A DNA stretch of 64,000 bases from Acetothermia bacterium UBA3571 (GCA_002375995.1 DFNI01000019.1:10298-74297); one strand, 5' to 3'. Counted from the stretch's first letter, positions 41,444-51,241 are shown. Notes: a model not told the origin generated them from the letters alone. Made by a program: numbers and translations.

Positions 41444-42370
41444 TTACGTGGACCGGATTTCCCGGCGCATGAAGATCACGTAGGAGATGGCGAAGCACAC
41501 GGAAGTCAACGCCACAAGCCCCACCAGCTGCGGCCAGACGATGAGGAGGCTTTGGCCCAGGGGGAGGGGGCTCGTGGGGATGGTAGCCTCCTGCAACAAC
41601 GCCGCGATCCCCAGCCCCCGGTAACTGGGGATGAGGATGGCGGTGGTGGCTTCCTCGTATAGGGCCACCGGCGAGAACCTGAGCACCAGGTCCCGGATGG
41701 ATTCGTGCTTGGCGAAGACATCAGCGCTCACCCCGGGTTTTATGGGCGCCACCTGATCGGCGATGAGCCCCGCGAGCATGTACAAAAACAGGGTGAAGAA
41801 GAGCCACAACGCGATGGAAGCCAGGGCCGAGGTGGCCGTCTGGCGGAAGACGATGGAGAAGAGGATCCCCAAGCTCAGCCAGAACCCGAGGTACACCACG
41901 CTGATCACGAAGAACATCGCGGCCCGGGAGATCTCCGCCCCACCGGGAGGGAAGCCGAGGATGTAGAGGCCGAGCCCCACGATGATCAGGATAATGCTTG
42001 CCACAGCGATTCCCAGGGCCGTAAGCCCCGCTAGGAACTTCCCGTTTATCCACCAGTCGCGGTAGATGGGCTGCGATAAGACCCGGGATACCGTGCCCCG
42101 GTTGAATTCGCTGTTTATGGCGTCGAACCCCAGCACCACTCCGATCAGGGGCCCGAAGAAGGCCAAGAAGCCCAAGAACGAGGGAAGCCCCCCGCCGCTC
42201 ACCGTGAAGAGACGAAGGTAAATGTATTCGCTTTCGGTTTCCTGGCCGAACAGCGCCTGAGCCGCGAGGTACGCCGAAGCTCCGCCCACGATGAGGATGA
42301 GGAAAAAGAAGATGACGAAGCGTTTACTCCCCAGATGATCCGCGAGCTCTTTCCAAAATACGGCGTTCAT
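41444..42370 (-). CDS. ABC-2 type exporter permease
   Basis: The 308-residue membrane protein has six hydrophobic segments, starting with FVIFFFLILIVGGASAYLAA, a large extracytoplasmic part (about 195-250) and the DAINSEFNRGTVSRVLSQPI segment typical of NatB/ABC-2 permeases. It follows its ATPase by 3 bases, with AGGAG before the ATG. The exported substrate is unknown. Confidence 0.85.
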   Translation of the reverse strand: MNAVFWKELADHLGSKRFVIFFFLILIVGGASAYLAAQALFGQETESEYIYLRLFTVSGGGLPSFLGFLAFFGPLIGVVLGFDAINSEFNRGTVSRVLSQPIYRDWWINGKFLAGLTALGIAVASIILIIVGLGLYILGFPPGGAEISRAAMFFVISVVYLGFWLSLGILFSIVFRQTATSALASIALWLFFTLFLYMLAGLIADQVAPIKPGVSADVFAKHESIRDLVLRFSPVALYEEATTAILIPSYRGLGIAALLQEATIPTSPLPLGQSLLIVWPQLVGLVALTSVCFAISYVIFMRREIRST

Positions 42371-42373
42371 GGC

Positions 42374-43300
42374 TCACTCCTGGAAGTACCGGAGGTAGAT
42401 CTCCTCCAGGGTGTAGGTGTGGCCCTTGAGCTCCACCAGCTCCGCCCCACTCTCGATCACCGCCCGGGCGATCCGAGGGCGTACATCCTCGGTGGCCTTC
42501 ACCCGGATGAGATCCCCCTCGACTTCCACGGAGGTCACGCCCTCGATCCCCCGCAGCGTATCGAGGAGGGCTTCATCCACCCTGGAGGCCCGCACTTCGA
42601 AGAGGTGTTGGCCTTCTTCCACCACGGCGCCGAGTTCCCCCACGCTCCCCTGGGCCACCAATTTCCCCTGATGGATGATCCCCACACGGTCACATATCCG
42701 TTGTACCTGGTGGAGGAGGTGGGAGGAGAGCATGATGGTCATCCCCTTCTCCTCCCGCAGGCGCACGATCATCTCCAGGATCTGCTGTGCTCCCTCGGGG
42801 TCGATTCCGGAGGTGGGCTCGTCCAGGATCACGAACTTTGGGTCCTTGAGGAGGACGTCGGCGATACCCAGCCGCTGCCTCATCCCCCGGGAGAACGCCC
42901 CCACCCGGCGCTCGGCCACGTCGGAGAGGCCCACGATCTCCAGGACCTCGGCCACGCGTTTTTTCGCTTCCCTTTCAGGGATGCGATTGAGGTACGCGGT
43001 GTAGAGGAGGTTCTCCCGGGCGGAGAGGTCGTCGTAGAAGCCCAGATTCTCGGGGAGGTAGCCGGTGAGGCGTTTCACCTTGAGGGGTTCCCGGGCGGGG
43101 TTGTAGCCCAGGACCTTGACCTCCCCGGCGGTGGGCTCGGTGAGGCCGAGGAGGATCAGAATGGTGGTGGTCTTCCCGGCGCCGTTGGGGCCGAGGAGGC
43201 CGTAGATCTCCCCTTCCCCGATCTCGAGGTCGAGGCCGTCCACCGCCTTGACCCCGTCGTAGTACTTCTTGAGGCCTTTCGCCTCCACCACTAGGCTCAT
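42374..43300 (-). CDS. ABC-2 type exporter ATPase
   Basis: The 308-residue ATPase has Walker A GPNGAGKTT, signature FSRGMRQRL, Walker B FVILDEPTSGID and the H-loop SSHLLHQVQ, followed by an ~80-residue C-terminal accessory domain common in NatA/CcmA-type exporters. Its ATG overlaps the stop of the NEW3-like gene. It powers the permease at 41444. Confidence 0.9.
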   Translation of the reverse strand: MSLVVEAKGLKKYYDGVKAVDGLDLEIGEGEIYGLLGPNGAGKTTTILILLGLTEPTAGEVKVLGYNPAREPLKVKRLTGYLPENLGFYDDLSARENLLYTAYLNRIPEREAKKRVAEVLEIVGLSDVAERRVGAFSRGMRQRLGIADVLLKDPKFVILDEPTSGIDPEGAQQILEMIVRLREEKGMTIMLSSHLLHQVQRICDRVGIIHQGKLVAQGSVGELGAVVEEGQHLFEVRASRVDEALLDTLRGIEGVTSVEVEGDLIRVKATEDVRPRIARAVIESGAELVELKGHTYTLEEIYLRYFQE

Positions 43301-44520
43301 CAGCGCCTCCCGAGCCTCACGAAGATCCCCGTGAGCCCGGCCACCACCACCACGATCACTGCCACTCCGACCCAGCCCCAGCTCATGGCCGCGCCCACGG
43401 TCACCCGCAGCTTCAGGGACTCGCGGTCCTCCTTGCCGGCGGCGGTGATGTTGATCTCGTAGTCGCCGGGGATGGCCCGCTCCCGGGGCTTGATGATTAC
43501 CTCCACTACCTGGGGCTTGAGGGTTTGAGCTAGAGGATCCAGAGACTCGACCTTTTCGGGCTTAAAGGTGACCTCCCAGCCCTTGGGTTTGGAGGCGTAG
43601 AAGTCGATGTCGGTGATGGGAGCGGAACCCTCGTTCCAGATGTAGAGCTTGAACACCCGCTCCTTTCCCGCGGTGGCCTTGATGTTACGAGTATCTCCCT
43701 TCCCGAAGACCTCTGCTTCGCTTCCCAGGCGAAGTTCATAAGTCCCGGTGATCACGGCCTTGAGGTCGAGCTTGGCTTCCACCTCCCCGGCGCTGGCCAC
43801 GAAGGTCAAGGGATACTCTCCCTTTTCGGCCCCGAAGGGGGGCGTGACCACGAACTTGATCCACTCGGAGGAGTTCTTGCCCACCTTAATGGAGGTAATG
43901 CGTTGATCCTTCCACCTGGGGGTGAAGTAGGCGCGCCACCCCATGGGGACCTGTCCCTTGAGCTCCACTACCCTGTCCTCGTCGGCCTCGTTTTTAATCT
44001 GGATCTCGAACTCGAACTTCTCCCCGGCGGGGTTCTCCAGCGCAGGGTAATCCACCGTGAGAGTGAGTCCTTTTACCTCCTCTTCCTCAGCGGTTTCCGT
44101 CTTCTCCCGCTGGTAAGTGACCACTACGGTGAACTTCTTCTCGATGGCTCCATCCTTCGTGCGGGCCACCAACTCGAAGGAGTAGTCGCCGGATTCGGCC
44201 CCTTCCGGGGGCTTTGCGCGGAACTTCACCGTGACTTTGTTGTCCTCGCCGGGGAGGAGATAAAGGCCCATGATCTGGGTGCGTGGGTAGCTGGAGGTCT
44301 CGAGACGTGGGTTCCAGTCCTCCGGCCCCGAGATCTCGAACACGATCTCTTCGGGGTTTTCACCGTAATTGATGAGGACAACGTCTAAGTTCACGTCCTT
44401 TCCTTCGGGAAGAACGATATGGGGGTAAGCAGCGTAGAAGGCGAAATCACGTTTGAGTTCTTGGGCCATCCCCACCAACGCAAACGCAAGGAGACAGACA
44501 AAAACGAGCTTCGTCCTCAT
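43300..44520 (-). CDS. Membrane-anchored protein with NEW3-like repeats
   Basis: The 406-residue extracytoplasmic protein has a signal peptide (cleavage near VGMAQ, residue 20), two or three NEW3/CARDB-like beta-sandwich repeats (about 25-135, 145-265, 270-375; GDYSFELVARTKDG, GEYPLTFVASAG and GDYEINITAAG are the equivalent strands), then a C-terminal membrane helix and a basic tail (GRR). Such proteins often precede ABC-2 exporters and may help fold or capture the substrate. It is the first gene of the operon. Confidence 0.8.
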   Translation of the reverse strand: MRTKLVFVCLLAFALVGMAQELKRDFAFYAAYPHIVLPEGKDVNLDVVLINYGENPEEIVFEISGPEDWNPRLETSSYPRTQIMGLYLLPGEDNKVTVKFRAKPPEGAESGDYSFELVARTKDGAIEKKFTVVVTYQREKTETAEEEEVKGLTLTVDYPALENPAGEKFEFEIQIKNEADEDRVVELKGQVPMGWRAYFTPRWKDQRITSIKVGKNSSEWIKFVVTPPFGAEKGEYPLTFVASAGEVEAKLDLKAVITGTYELRLGSEAEVFGKGDTRNIKATAGKERVFKLYIWNEGSAPITDIDFYASKPKGWEVTFKPEKVESLDPLAQTLKPQVVEVIIKPRERAIPGDYEINITAAGKEDRESLKLRVTVGAAMSWGWVGVAVIVVVVAGLTGIFVRLGRR

Positions 44521-44573
44521 TCCTCCCTCCTGCAGTAGGAGTTTTTCTATGTGCCCTCAAGAGAAGCTACCTA

Positions 44574-44620
44574 ATTTTAAGGGGCAAAGAGGCTCTCGCG
44601 TCAAGGGGTTCAGCTAAAAT
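44574..44620. promoter_or_regulatory. Divergent promoters for the NEW3-ABC operon and hel308
   Basis: Minus strand: TTGACG (44604-44599), then TAAAAT (44579-44574) with a 19-base spacer, or TTAAAA with 18. Plus strand: TAAAAT at 44615-44620 ends 9 bases before the helicase ATG. Confidence 0.5.
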
Positions 44621-44629
44621 GGCTCGGAG

Positions 44630-46813
44630 ATGGAGATCGTCGAGATCTGTAACCTCCTTGGCCTTCCGGAGCGGGTGGCCGAGATCTACCGGGAGCGGGG
44701 GATCGGGGAGCTTTACCCGCCCCAGGAAGCGGCCCTCAAGTGCGGGATCACCGAGGGCAAAAGCCTTGTCCTCACCGCCCCCACCGCCTCGGGAAAGACC
44801 CTGGTGGCGGAGCTCCTCATATTGCACGTGGCCCTCGTCCGCGGAGGACGATCCATGTATCTCGTTCCGCTCAGAGCCCTGGCCGGGGAAAAGTTCCAGA
44901 GCTTTCGGGAGCTCTTCACGCCCTTTGGGTTCAAGGTGGGAATCTCCACCGGGGACTTCGACCGCGTGGACCGGGACTTGGCCTCCTACGACGTCCTCGT
45001 CCTCACCAACGAGCGGGCCGACTCCATTATGCGCCAGCGGCCGAGCTGGTTCTTCCGCGGGTTAGAGCTTGTGGTGGTGGACGAGGTGCACCTCCTCGGG
45101 GATCCATACCGCGGCCCTACTCTGGAGGTGCTGCTTTCGGCGCTCCGGCGGGAGCGGCCGGGGCTCCAGTTGCTCGCACTTTCGGCCACCGTGGGAAATC
45201 CCGAGGAGATCGCGGGATGGCTGGGGGCGGAAGCGGTGGTGAGCGACTTCCGCCCGGTTCCCCTGCGCAAGGGAATCTTCTGGGAAGGGGCGCTCTTCTT
45301 CCCCCACGAGGGTCCCCGCCCCCTGGAGCTGGAAGGGCGCCTCGAGCCGGTGGTGGGGCTGGCCCTGGACTGCGTGCGGGAAGGAGGGCAGGCCCTGGTG
45401 TTCGTATCCACCCGCCGCTCGGCCCAGGCCGCGGCCCGGAAGCTCGCCCGCTACATGGGGGATTTACTCTCCGAGGCCGAGAAGAGGGAGCTCCTCCGGC
45501 TCTCGGAGGAGATCCAGCGGGAGGTGGAGGGAAGGACCTCCCTCTCGGTGGAGCTCGCCAAGTACGTGGCGGAGGGGGTGGCGTTCCACCACGCCGGCCT
45601 TCCCGCCGCCCACCGGCGCCTCGTGGAGGGCGCGTTCCGGGATAGGCTCCTCAAGGCCCTCTGCACCACCACCACCTTGGCCGCGGGGGTGAACCTCCCG
45701 GCGCGCCGGGTGATCATCCGAGACGTGCGCCGCTACGATCCCCCGTACGGCTCCCGTTACATCCCCGCCCTGGAATACCACCAGATGGCGGGCCGGGCCG
45801 GGAGACCGGGCCTCGATCCCTACGGCGAGGCGATCCTCATCGCCAAGAACGAGGAGGAGTTCCAGGAGCTGGTTTCCCGGTTCGTGCTCGCGCCCCCGGA
45901 GGAGATCCGCTCCCAGCTCGCCCAGGAGGGGGCCCTGCTCTTCCACCTCCTCGGCGTGATCGCCGCGCGCTACGTGAGGACCTTGGCCGATATCCCCGCC
46001 TTCTTCGGGCTGACCCTGTTCGCGCGGCAGTTCGACCCCGGGGAGCTCGCGACCTCCCTCAAGCGGGGCCTGGAATACCTCGACTTCGAGGGCTTCGTCG
46101 AGGCGGTGGGGGAGCGGCTCTCTCCAACCCCCTTCGGGGCCCTGACCGCCCGGCTCTACATCCACCCCGTCACCGCCGTGGTCCTGCGGGACGGGCTCCG
46201 GGAGGCCCGGCGCCGGAAAAAGCGCCTCCCCATCGCGTTCTTCCAGTTGGCAGCTAGCACCCCGGATATGGAGCTTGTGCGGGTGAGCTCCCGGGACCTC
46301 CCGGAGCTCGAGGCCTTCGTGGAGGACAGCGAAGGGACCTGGTTCCTGGAGGTCCCAAGCTTCGGGGAGCGGGGGTTCAGGAGGTTTTTGGCCGAGGTGA
46401 AGACGGCCCAGGTCCTGGTGAACTGGATCGAGGAGAAAAGCGAGGAGGAGCTCTACATCGATTTCGGCGTAGGGCCGGGGGACCTGCATCGGCTGGTGGA
46501 GACGGCCGACTGGCTCCTCTATGCCGCGGAGAGGATCGCGGAGCTCTTCGGCCTGGAGTTACCGGAGCTCCCCCGTCTCAGGCGGCGGGTGCGGTACGGG
46601 GTCAAGGAGGAATTGCTCCCGTTGGTGGAGCTCAAGGGGATCGGAAGGGTCAGGGCAAGGACCCTCTACGAGGCCGGCTTCACCGATCCCAGGAAGATCG
46701 CCCACGCGGCGCCCTCCGCCATCGCTGTGCTCCCCGGCTTCGGGGAAAAGCTCGCCGAGGGCGTGGTGGAGGAAGCACGCCGGCGCATACGCGCCTATTT
46801 CGGTACCCCATGA
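44630..46813 (+). CDS. Hel308/Ski2-like superfamily 2 helicase
   Basis: The 727-residue helicase has Walker A APTASGKT (about 47-54), motif II DEVHLLG, motif III LSATVGNP, motif IVa-like FVSTRRSAQ, motif VI QMAGRAGRPGLDPYG, a winged helix/ratchet region, and a C-terminal helix-hairpin-helix (LKGIGRVRARTLYEAG and LPGFGEKLAEGV). This is the layout of archaeal Hel308, which unwinds lagging-strand-like forks. Such proteins are uncommon in bacteria, so transfer from archaea is possible. The 3' end overlaps the convergent DUF362 gene by 19 bases. Confidence 0.85.
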   Translation: MEIVEICNLLGLPERVAEIYRERGIGELYPPQEAALKCGITEGKSLVLTAPTASGKTLVAELLILHVALVRGGRSMYLVPLRALAGEKFQSFRELFTPFGFKVGISTGDFDRVDRDLASYDVLVLTNERADSIMRQRPSWFFRGLELVVVDEVHLLGDPYRGPTLEVLLSALRRERPGLQLLALSATVGNPEEIAGWLGAEAVVSDFRPVPLRKGIFWEGALFFPHEGPRPLELEGRLEPVVGLALDCVREGGQALVFVSTRRSAQAAARKLARYMGDLLSEAEKRELLRLSEEIQREVEGRTSLSVELAKYVAEGVAFHHAGLPAAHRRLVEGAFRDRLLKALCTTTTLAAGVNLPARRVIIRDVRRYDPPYGSRYIPALEYHQMAGRAGRPGLDPYGEAILIAKNEEEFQELVSRFVLAPPEEIRSQLAQEGALLFHLLGVIAARYVRTLADIPAFFGLTLFARQFDPGELATSLKRGLEYLDFEGFVEAVGERLSPTPFGALTARLYIHPVTAVVLRDGLREARRRKKRLPIAFFQLAASTPDMELVRVSSRDLPELEAFVEDSEGTWFLEVPSFGERGFRRFLAEVKTAQVLVNWIEEKSEEELYIDFGVGPGDLHRLVETADWLLYAAERIAELFGLELPELPRLRRRVRYGVKEELLPLVELKGIGRVRARTLYEAGFTDPRKIAHAAPSAIAVLPGFGEKLAEGVVEEARRRIRAYFGTP

Positions 46814-47742
46814 GCCTCTGCGAGTAGCGCCCGGTGAACCGGCTCCAAGGGAGTTCCCCGGGGATCCCAGCGGAGCTGCTCCGCGTAAGTGCGATGGGGA
46901 CGGTACCTCCTCACCAGGTCCTCGAGCTTCCTTGTGCCCAGAAGCACGGGCAAGATCCGGTCCAAGGAGGAGATTCCGAGCCCGAGGGCCTCGGCGTAAA
47001 CCAGGTACCCCACCTCCCGGGGATCGAACCCCATGAGGTACGCGCCCACGGCGTCCACGGCCACGGGGTCGGTCCCCGCCAGCGCCACCCGGTGAGGGAC
47101 CTCGGTGCCCGCGGTGGGGCCGTCCCCTTCCATCCCCGCGAACCCGTCGATCACCGAGAGATCTGGCCGCAGCCACCGCGCGAGATGCGCCAACGTGAGG
47201 TTTATCGCGGGATACCCCTGGTGGATCTTTGGCTTGTCGCCGCCCTGGATCGCCCCCACCACCATGTTCTTGAGGGAGAGGGTGACGATCACCGTGTCGT
47301 GGGTCTTGGGGAGCGCCACCGAGATCCGGAAGGATTCCAACGCCGTCCGCGCGACCCGCACCGGGATCCGCTCGCCGTTCGTGCCGAAGGCCTCCAGGAT
47401 CTCGTAGCGGTCGCGGTTCAAGTCGAGGAACTCTACGTCGAGTCTCTCTGCGAGCCGGTGGTATCCGAAGGTGCGGAAGGCCTTGTCCGTATCTACCGCC
47501 GAGCCCTCCCCCACGATGATGCGCTTGGGGTCGTGGGCCGCTACGGCCTCAAGCACCGCCTCCAAGGCATCCACGTGAGTGGAGGCAAGCTGAACTGTAG
47601 CGGAGACGCAATTGGGCTTAATGAGTACCGTCTCGCCCCGCAGCCCCTGGAGCTCGCCCCGCTCGGCGAGGGCGCCGAGCACAGCCGCGATCCCGGCGCG
47701 GCGGTCCTCCACGTTCCCGGCCACGGCCACGTGGGTCTCCAT
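46795..47742 (-). CDS. DUF362 domain protein
   Basis: The 315-residue protein matches DUF362 from VLIKPNCVS (about 40-48) through LPKTHDTVIVTLSLKNMVVG and the late GTDPVAVDAVGAYLMG. No ferredoxin cysteine motif is present, unlike fused members. Function is not established. It is the last gene after the BMP-type importer, one base behind it, with GGAGGGAG before the ATG, so it may act on the imported compound. Confidence 0.8.
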   Translation of the reverse strand: METHVAVAGNVEDRRAGIAAVLGALAERGELQGLRGETVLIKPNCVSATVQLASTHVDALEAVLEAVAAHDPKRIIVGEGSAVDTDKAFRTFGYHRLAERLDVEFLDLNRDRYEILEAFGTNGERIPVRVARTALESFRISVALPKTHDTVIVTLSLKNMVVGAIQGGDKPKIHQGYPAINLTLAHLARWLRPDLSVIDGFAGMEGDGPTAGTEVPHRVALAGTDPVAVDAVGAYLMGFDPREVGYLVYAEALGLGISSLDRILPVLLGTRKLEDLVRRYRPHRTYAEQLRWDPRGTPLEPVHRALLAEAHGVPK

Positions 47743-47743
47743 C

Positions 47744-48634
47744 TCACTCCCTCCGATAGGGCTGGCCCAGGGCCTTGGGGAACCGGGCCCTCCCGATGGC
47801 CAGGGCCACCACCGCCAACGTGGCGATGTAGGGGATCATGCGCACGAACTGGTACGGGATCCCCCCGCCGAACCCGGCCACCGAGGCGAGCTGGATCGCC
47901 AGGGCGTCGAAGTACCCGAAGAGGAACCCCCCGAGCAACGCCAAGAAGGGGTTGAGCTTGCTGAAGACCACGTTCGCCAGGGCGATGAACCCCCGTCCCG
48001 CGGGAAGGGTGGGGCTCACGGTGTGAAGCCAGTCCAGGCTGAGGAAGGCTCCGGCCAATCCCCCCAATGCCCCGCCGAAGACCACCGCCAAAAGCCGCAC
48101 CCCCTCCACCGGTACCCCCACCACGTCCGCGGCCACCGGATTCTCCCCCACCGCCCGGATCCTCAAGCCCAGGGCGGTCCGGTGCAGAAGCCACCAGGTG
48201 AGGACTACCAAGAGAGGGGTCATGAGGACGAAGGGGCTAATCCCCAATCCCGGGACCTCGGGGATCCAGAACTTCTTGTCCAACATGGGCGATTTTGCGC
48301 CCCACAGGGCCCAGGTCCCGAAGCCCACTGCCCCCATCCCCAGGAGGTTTATCCCCACCCCGCTGATGATCTGATCGCCTCTGAGGTAAACGGAGATAAA
48401 CCCGTGCAGAAGGCCCACGATGGCCCCGGCCCCCATCCCACACAGCGCCCCGATCCAGGGGTTGCCCGTGGCCCAACTGCCGATGGCGGCAGCGAAGGCC
48501 GAGAGGGTCATGATCCCCTCCAGGCCGATGTTGACCACCCCAGCCCGCTCCCCGGTGATCTCCCCCACCGCACACAGGGTCACCGGCACCATAGCCCTGA
48601 GAGCCACCGGAAGTACCTGTAAGAGGATGATCAC
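47744..48634 (-). CDS. BMP-type ABC importer permease 2 (NupQ/YufQ-like)
   Basis: The 296-residue permease has about eight hydrophobic segments and the family motif GEITGERAGVVNIGLEGIM near residues 26-44. This matches the second permease of purine-nucleoside/BMP importers. The GTG start overlaps the preceding permease stop (GTGA). Confidence 0.87.
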   Translation of the reverse strand: MIILLQVLPVALRAMVPVTLCAVGEITGERAGVVNIGLEGIMTLSAFAAAIGSWATGNPWIGALCGMGAGAIVGLLHGFISVYLRGDQIISGVGINLLGMGAVGFGTWALWGAKSPMLDKKFWIPEVPGLGISPFVLMTPLLVVLTWWLLHRTALGLRIRAVGENPVAADVVGVPVEGVRLLAVVFGGALGGLAGAFLSLDWLHTVSPTLPAGRGFIALANVVFSKLNPFLALLGGFLFGYFDALAIQLASVAGFGGGIPYQFVRMIPYIATLAVVALAIGRARFPKALGQPYRRE

Positions 48635-49662
48635 CGGGCTACCTCCTTTGCCTTTGCCGCCGGCCGGCGGAGCCGGACGAGCCGCAGGGCCTCAGGAGCA
48701 GCCATGAACACCACGATCACCCCCTGCACGATGTAGATCATGTCGATGGGGATCCCCCTGAGCCCCATCTTCGCCGCCCCGGTGGCCAGGGTCCCGAAGA
48801 AGAACGCCCCCGCCAGGATCCCCAGGGGGTGGTTCCTGCCGATCAGGGCTACAGCGATCCCGTCGAACCCCAGGTTCCCCAGGTTGGCGAGATCCGAGGT
48901 GATGGCGTAGGGGAACCGCCCCAGGACCTGGATCGCCCCGGCCCACGCCGCCGCCACGCCTCCGAGCAACAGGGCCGTGGTCATTGCCTTCTTCACCGAG
49001 ATCCCCGCGGCGGTGGCTGCCCTGGGGTTGAGCCCCGCCGCCCGTATCTCGTACCCCTTGGCGTGGTGCCACAGGAACCACCAGAAAAAGAGGGCCGTGG
49101 CCAGGGCCAGCACCAGGGCCCAAGTAAGCTCGCCCCTTATCACGGGAAACCTCATCCCCGGGGGCACGGTGAAGGTCCGCTGCCCCAGGATGGGATCGGA
49201 TAGCTTCTGGATCACGAGGTAAAGGACGAGCCAATGGGCCACCCAGTTCAACATGATGGTGGAGATCACCTCGTTCACGCCCCGCGTGAGCTTGAGCGCC
49301 GCCACCGGGAGGGCCCAGGCCATGCCCGCGAGGCCCGAGAGCGCCAGCGCCGCCACGAGATGAAGCCCCGGGGGGAGCCGCAGCAATCCACAGCTGAGCG
49401 CCACCACCGCCCCCAAGAGCATCTGTCCCTGGGCCCCGATGTTGAAGAGCCCCGCCCGGACCCCCACGGCGAAGGTGAGGCCCGTGAGGACCAATCCCAG
49501 GGAACGGCTGAGGGTGCTCATGAGGGCCCGGGTGTTCCCCAGTGCCCCCGAGAGGAGGGAGGCGTAGCTCGACCACGGGTCCCGACCCCACAGGGCCATG
49601 ACCAGGGCGCCCACCAGGATCCCCAACACCAATACCGTCAGGGTCTCCGCGACCCTCTTCAT
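48631..49662 (-). CDS. BMP-type ABC importer permease 1 (NupP/YufP-like)
   Basis: The 343-residue permease has the family motif VGVRAGLFNIGAQGQMLLG (about 66-84) and NEVISTIMLNW, and eight or nine membrane segments. It forms the heteromeric channel with the protein at 47744. The ATG overlaps the ATPase stop. Confidence 0.87.
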   Translation of the reverse strand: MKRVAETLTVLVLGILVGALVMALWGRDPWSSYASLLSGALGNTRALMSTLSRSLGLVLTGLTFAVGVRAGLFNIGAQGQMLLGAVVALSCGLLRLPPGLHLVAALALSGLAGMAWALPVAALKLTRGVNEVISTIMLNWVAHWLVLYLVIQKLSDPILGQRTFTVPPGMRFPVIRGELTWALVLALATALFFWWFLWHHAKGYEIRAAGLNPRAATAAGISVKKAMTTALLLGGVAAAWAGAIQVLGRFPYAITSDLANLGNLGFDGIAVALIGRNHPLGILAGAFFFGTLATGAAKMGLRGIPIDMIYIVQGVIVVFMAAPEALRLVRLRRPAAKAKEVAR

Positions 49663-51179
49663 CCCGCCTCCCGTACCCCGCCCATGAGGAGCCCGATCCG
49701 CTCCCGATCGAACTCCTCCCGGGAAAGAACGCCGGCGAAGGTCCCCCGGTACATCACGGCCACCCGATCCGAAAGCTCCAGGACCTCGTCGAGATCCGCC
49801 GAAACGAGGAGGATGGCCATCCCCTCATCCCGCAGGCGAAGGAGCAGATCCCGGATATAACGGGTTGCGGCCACGTCCAGGCCCCGGGTGGGTTGGTTGG
49901 CGATGAGGAGTTTGGGAGCTTTGGAGAGCTCCCGTCCCACCACGAGGCGTTGCTGGTTTCCCCCCGAGAGGTACCGGACCGGTACCCTGGGTCCCGGCGC
50001 CTGGATGGAGAACCGGGAGATGAGCTCCCGGGCGAAGCGGTACACCTTCCCCCATCTCAGCCTCCCCAGCGGGTCGAGGAAAGGCCGTAGGCGCCCGAGG
50101 ATCGCGTTCTCGGCGAGGTTGAACTCGAGAATGAGGCCCATCCCGTGGCGGTCCTCGGGGATGTGGGCGAGGCCCAAGGAGGCGATCTCCCCGGGACCCC
50201 GGCCCGCGAGATCCTTTCCCAAAAGCTCCGCGTGGCCGCTCCAGGGACGCAGGCCCACCAGCGCCTCCACCAATTCGGTCTGTCCGTTTCCCTGGACGCC
50301 CGCGATCCCGAGGATCTCCCCTTCCCTCACGGAGAAGGAGACACCCTGTACCGCGGGTTTCCCCGCGGGACCGGGGACAGTGAACCCCTCCAACCGGAGC
50401 ACCTCCCTTCCCGGGGCGCGCTCCGCCCGGGCCCTCGGCGGAGGGAGTTCCTCCCCCACCATGAGTCGGGCCAGTTCCTCCGCGGTGGAGCCAGGGGTCT
50501 CCCTCGTGGCCACCACCTCCCCGCGGCGGAGCACCGTGACCCGGTCGGTGACCGCCGTGACCTCGGCGAGTTTATGCGTGATGAAGATCACGCTCCTCCC
50601 CTGGGCGGCGAGCCCCCGCAGCACCGAGAAGAGCTCCTCCGCTTCCTGGGGGGTGAGGACCGCGGTGGGCTCGTCCAGGATGAGGAGGTCCACCTCGCGG
50701 TAGAGCATCTTGAGGATCTCCACCCGCTGCTGCACCCCCACGGGAAGGTCCTCCACCGGGACGTCCAGGGGCGCTTCCAGGCCCGACTCCCGCATGATGG
50801 CCTCCACCCGGCGACGTACGGAGGCCACGTGGACCGGGCTAAGCGCGCCCCCTCCCTCCTCTCCCAGGGCGATGTTCTCCAAGCCCGTGAACGGCCCCAC
50901 CAGGGCGAAATGTTGGTGGACCATCCCGATCCCCGCCCGCAGGGCCTCCCGGGGTGAGGAGAACCGAACCCTCTTTCCCCGCCAACGGATCTCCCCAGAG
51001 GTGGGGGGAAGGAGCCCGGAAATGATCTTGGTGAGGGTGGTCTTCCCGGCGCCGTTTTCGCCCAAAAGGCCGTGGACCTCCCCCGGGCGCACCACGAGGT
51101 CCACGCCGCGGAGGGCCACGGTCCCGTCGGGGTATACCTTGGCGATTCCCCGAGCCTCGAGGAGCGCGTTATCGGCCAT
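49659..51179 (-). CDS. BMP-type ABC importer ATPase, double cassette
   Basis: The 506-residue protein has two ABC cassettes in one chain, as in NupO/RbsA. The first has Walker A GENGAGKTT (about 37-45) and Walker B LLILDEPTAVL. The second has a degenerate Walker A (GVQGNGQTEL) and signature YLSGGNQQRLV, which is the normal asymmetry of this class. It follows a GC-rich hairpin after the binding-protein gene. Confidence 0.9.
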   Translation of the reverse strand: MADNALLEARGIAKVYPDGTVALRGVDLVVRPGEVHGLLGENGAGKTTLTKIISGLLPPTSGEIRWRGKRVRFSSPREALRAGIGMVHQHFALVGPFTGLENIALGEEGGGALSPVHVASVRRRVEAIMRESGLEAPLDVPVEDLPVGVQQRVEILKMLYREVDLLILDEPTAVLTPQEAEELFSVLRGLAAQGRSVIFITHKLAEVTAVTDRVTVLRRGEVVATRETPGSTAEELARLMVGEELPPPRARAERAPGREVLRLEGFTVPGPAGKPAVQGVSFSVREGEILGIAGVQGNGQTELVEALVGLRPWSGHAELLGKDLAGRGPGEIASLGLAHIPEDRHGMGLILEFNLAENAILGRLRPFLDPLGRLRWGKVYRFARELISRFSIQAPGPRVPVRYLSGGNQQRLVVGRELSKAPKLLIANQPTRGLDVAATRYIRDLLLRLRDEGMAILLVSADLDEVLELSDRVAVMYRGTFAGVLSREEFDRERIGLLMGGVREAG

Positions 51180-51194
51180 CGTGGGAGTTTAAAC

Positions 51195-51225
51195 GAAAAA
51201 GGGGCCGGCCTCCGCGGCCGGCCCC
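51195..51225 (-). terminator. Partial terminator between the BMP-binding-protein gene and the ATPase gene
   Basis: A perfect 10-bp stem GGGGCCGGCC / GGCCGGCCCC (51201-51210, 51216-51225) is followed on the minus strand by TTTTT. It lies inside the operon, so read-through would give high binding protein and lower transporter. Confidence 0.85.
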
Positions 51226-51241
51226 GAAATCGCCCTCGAGA

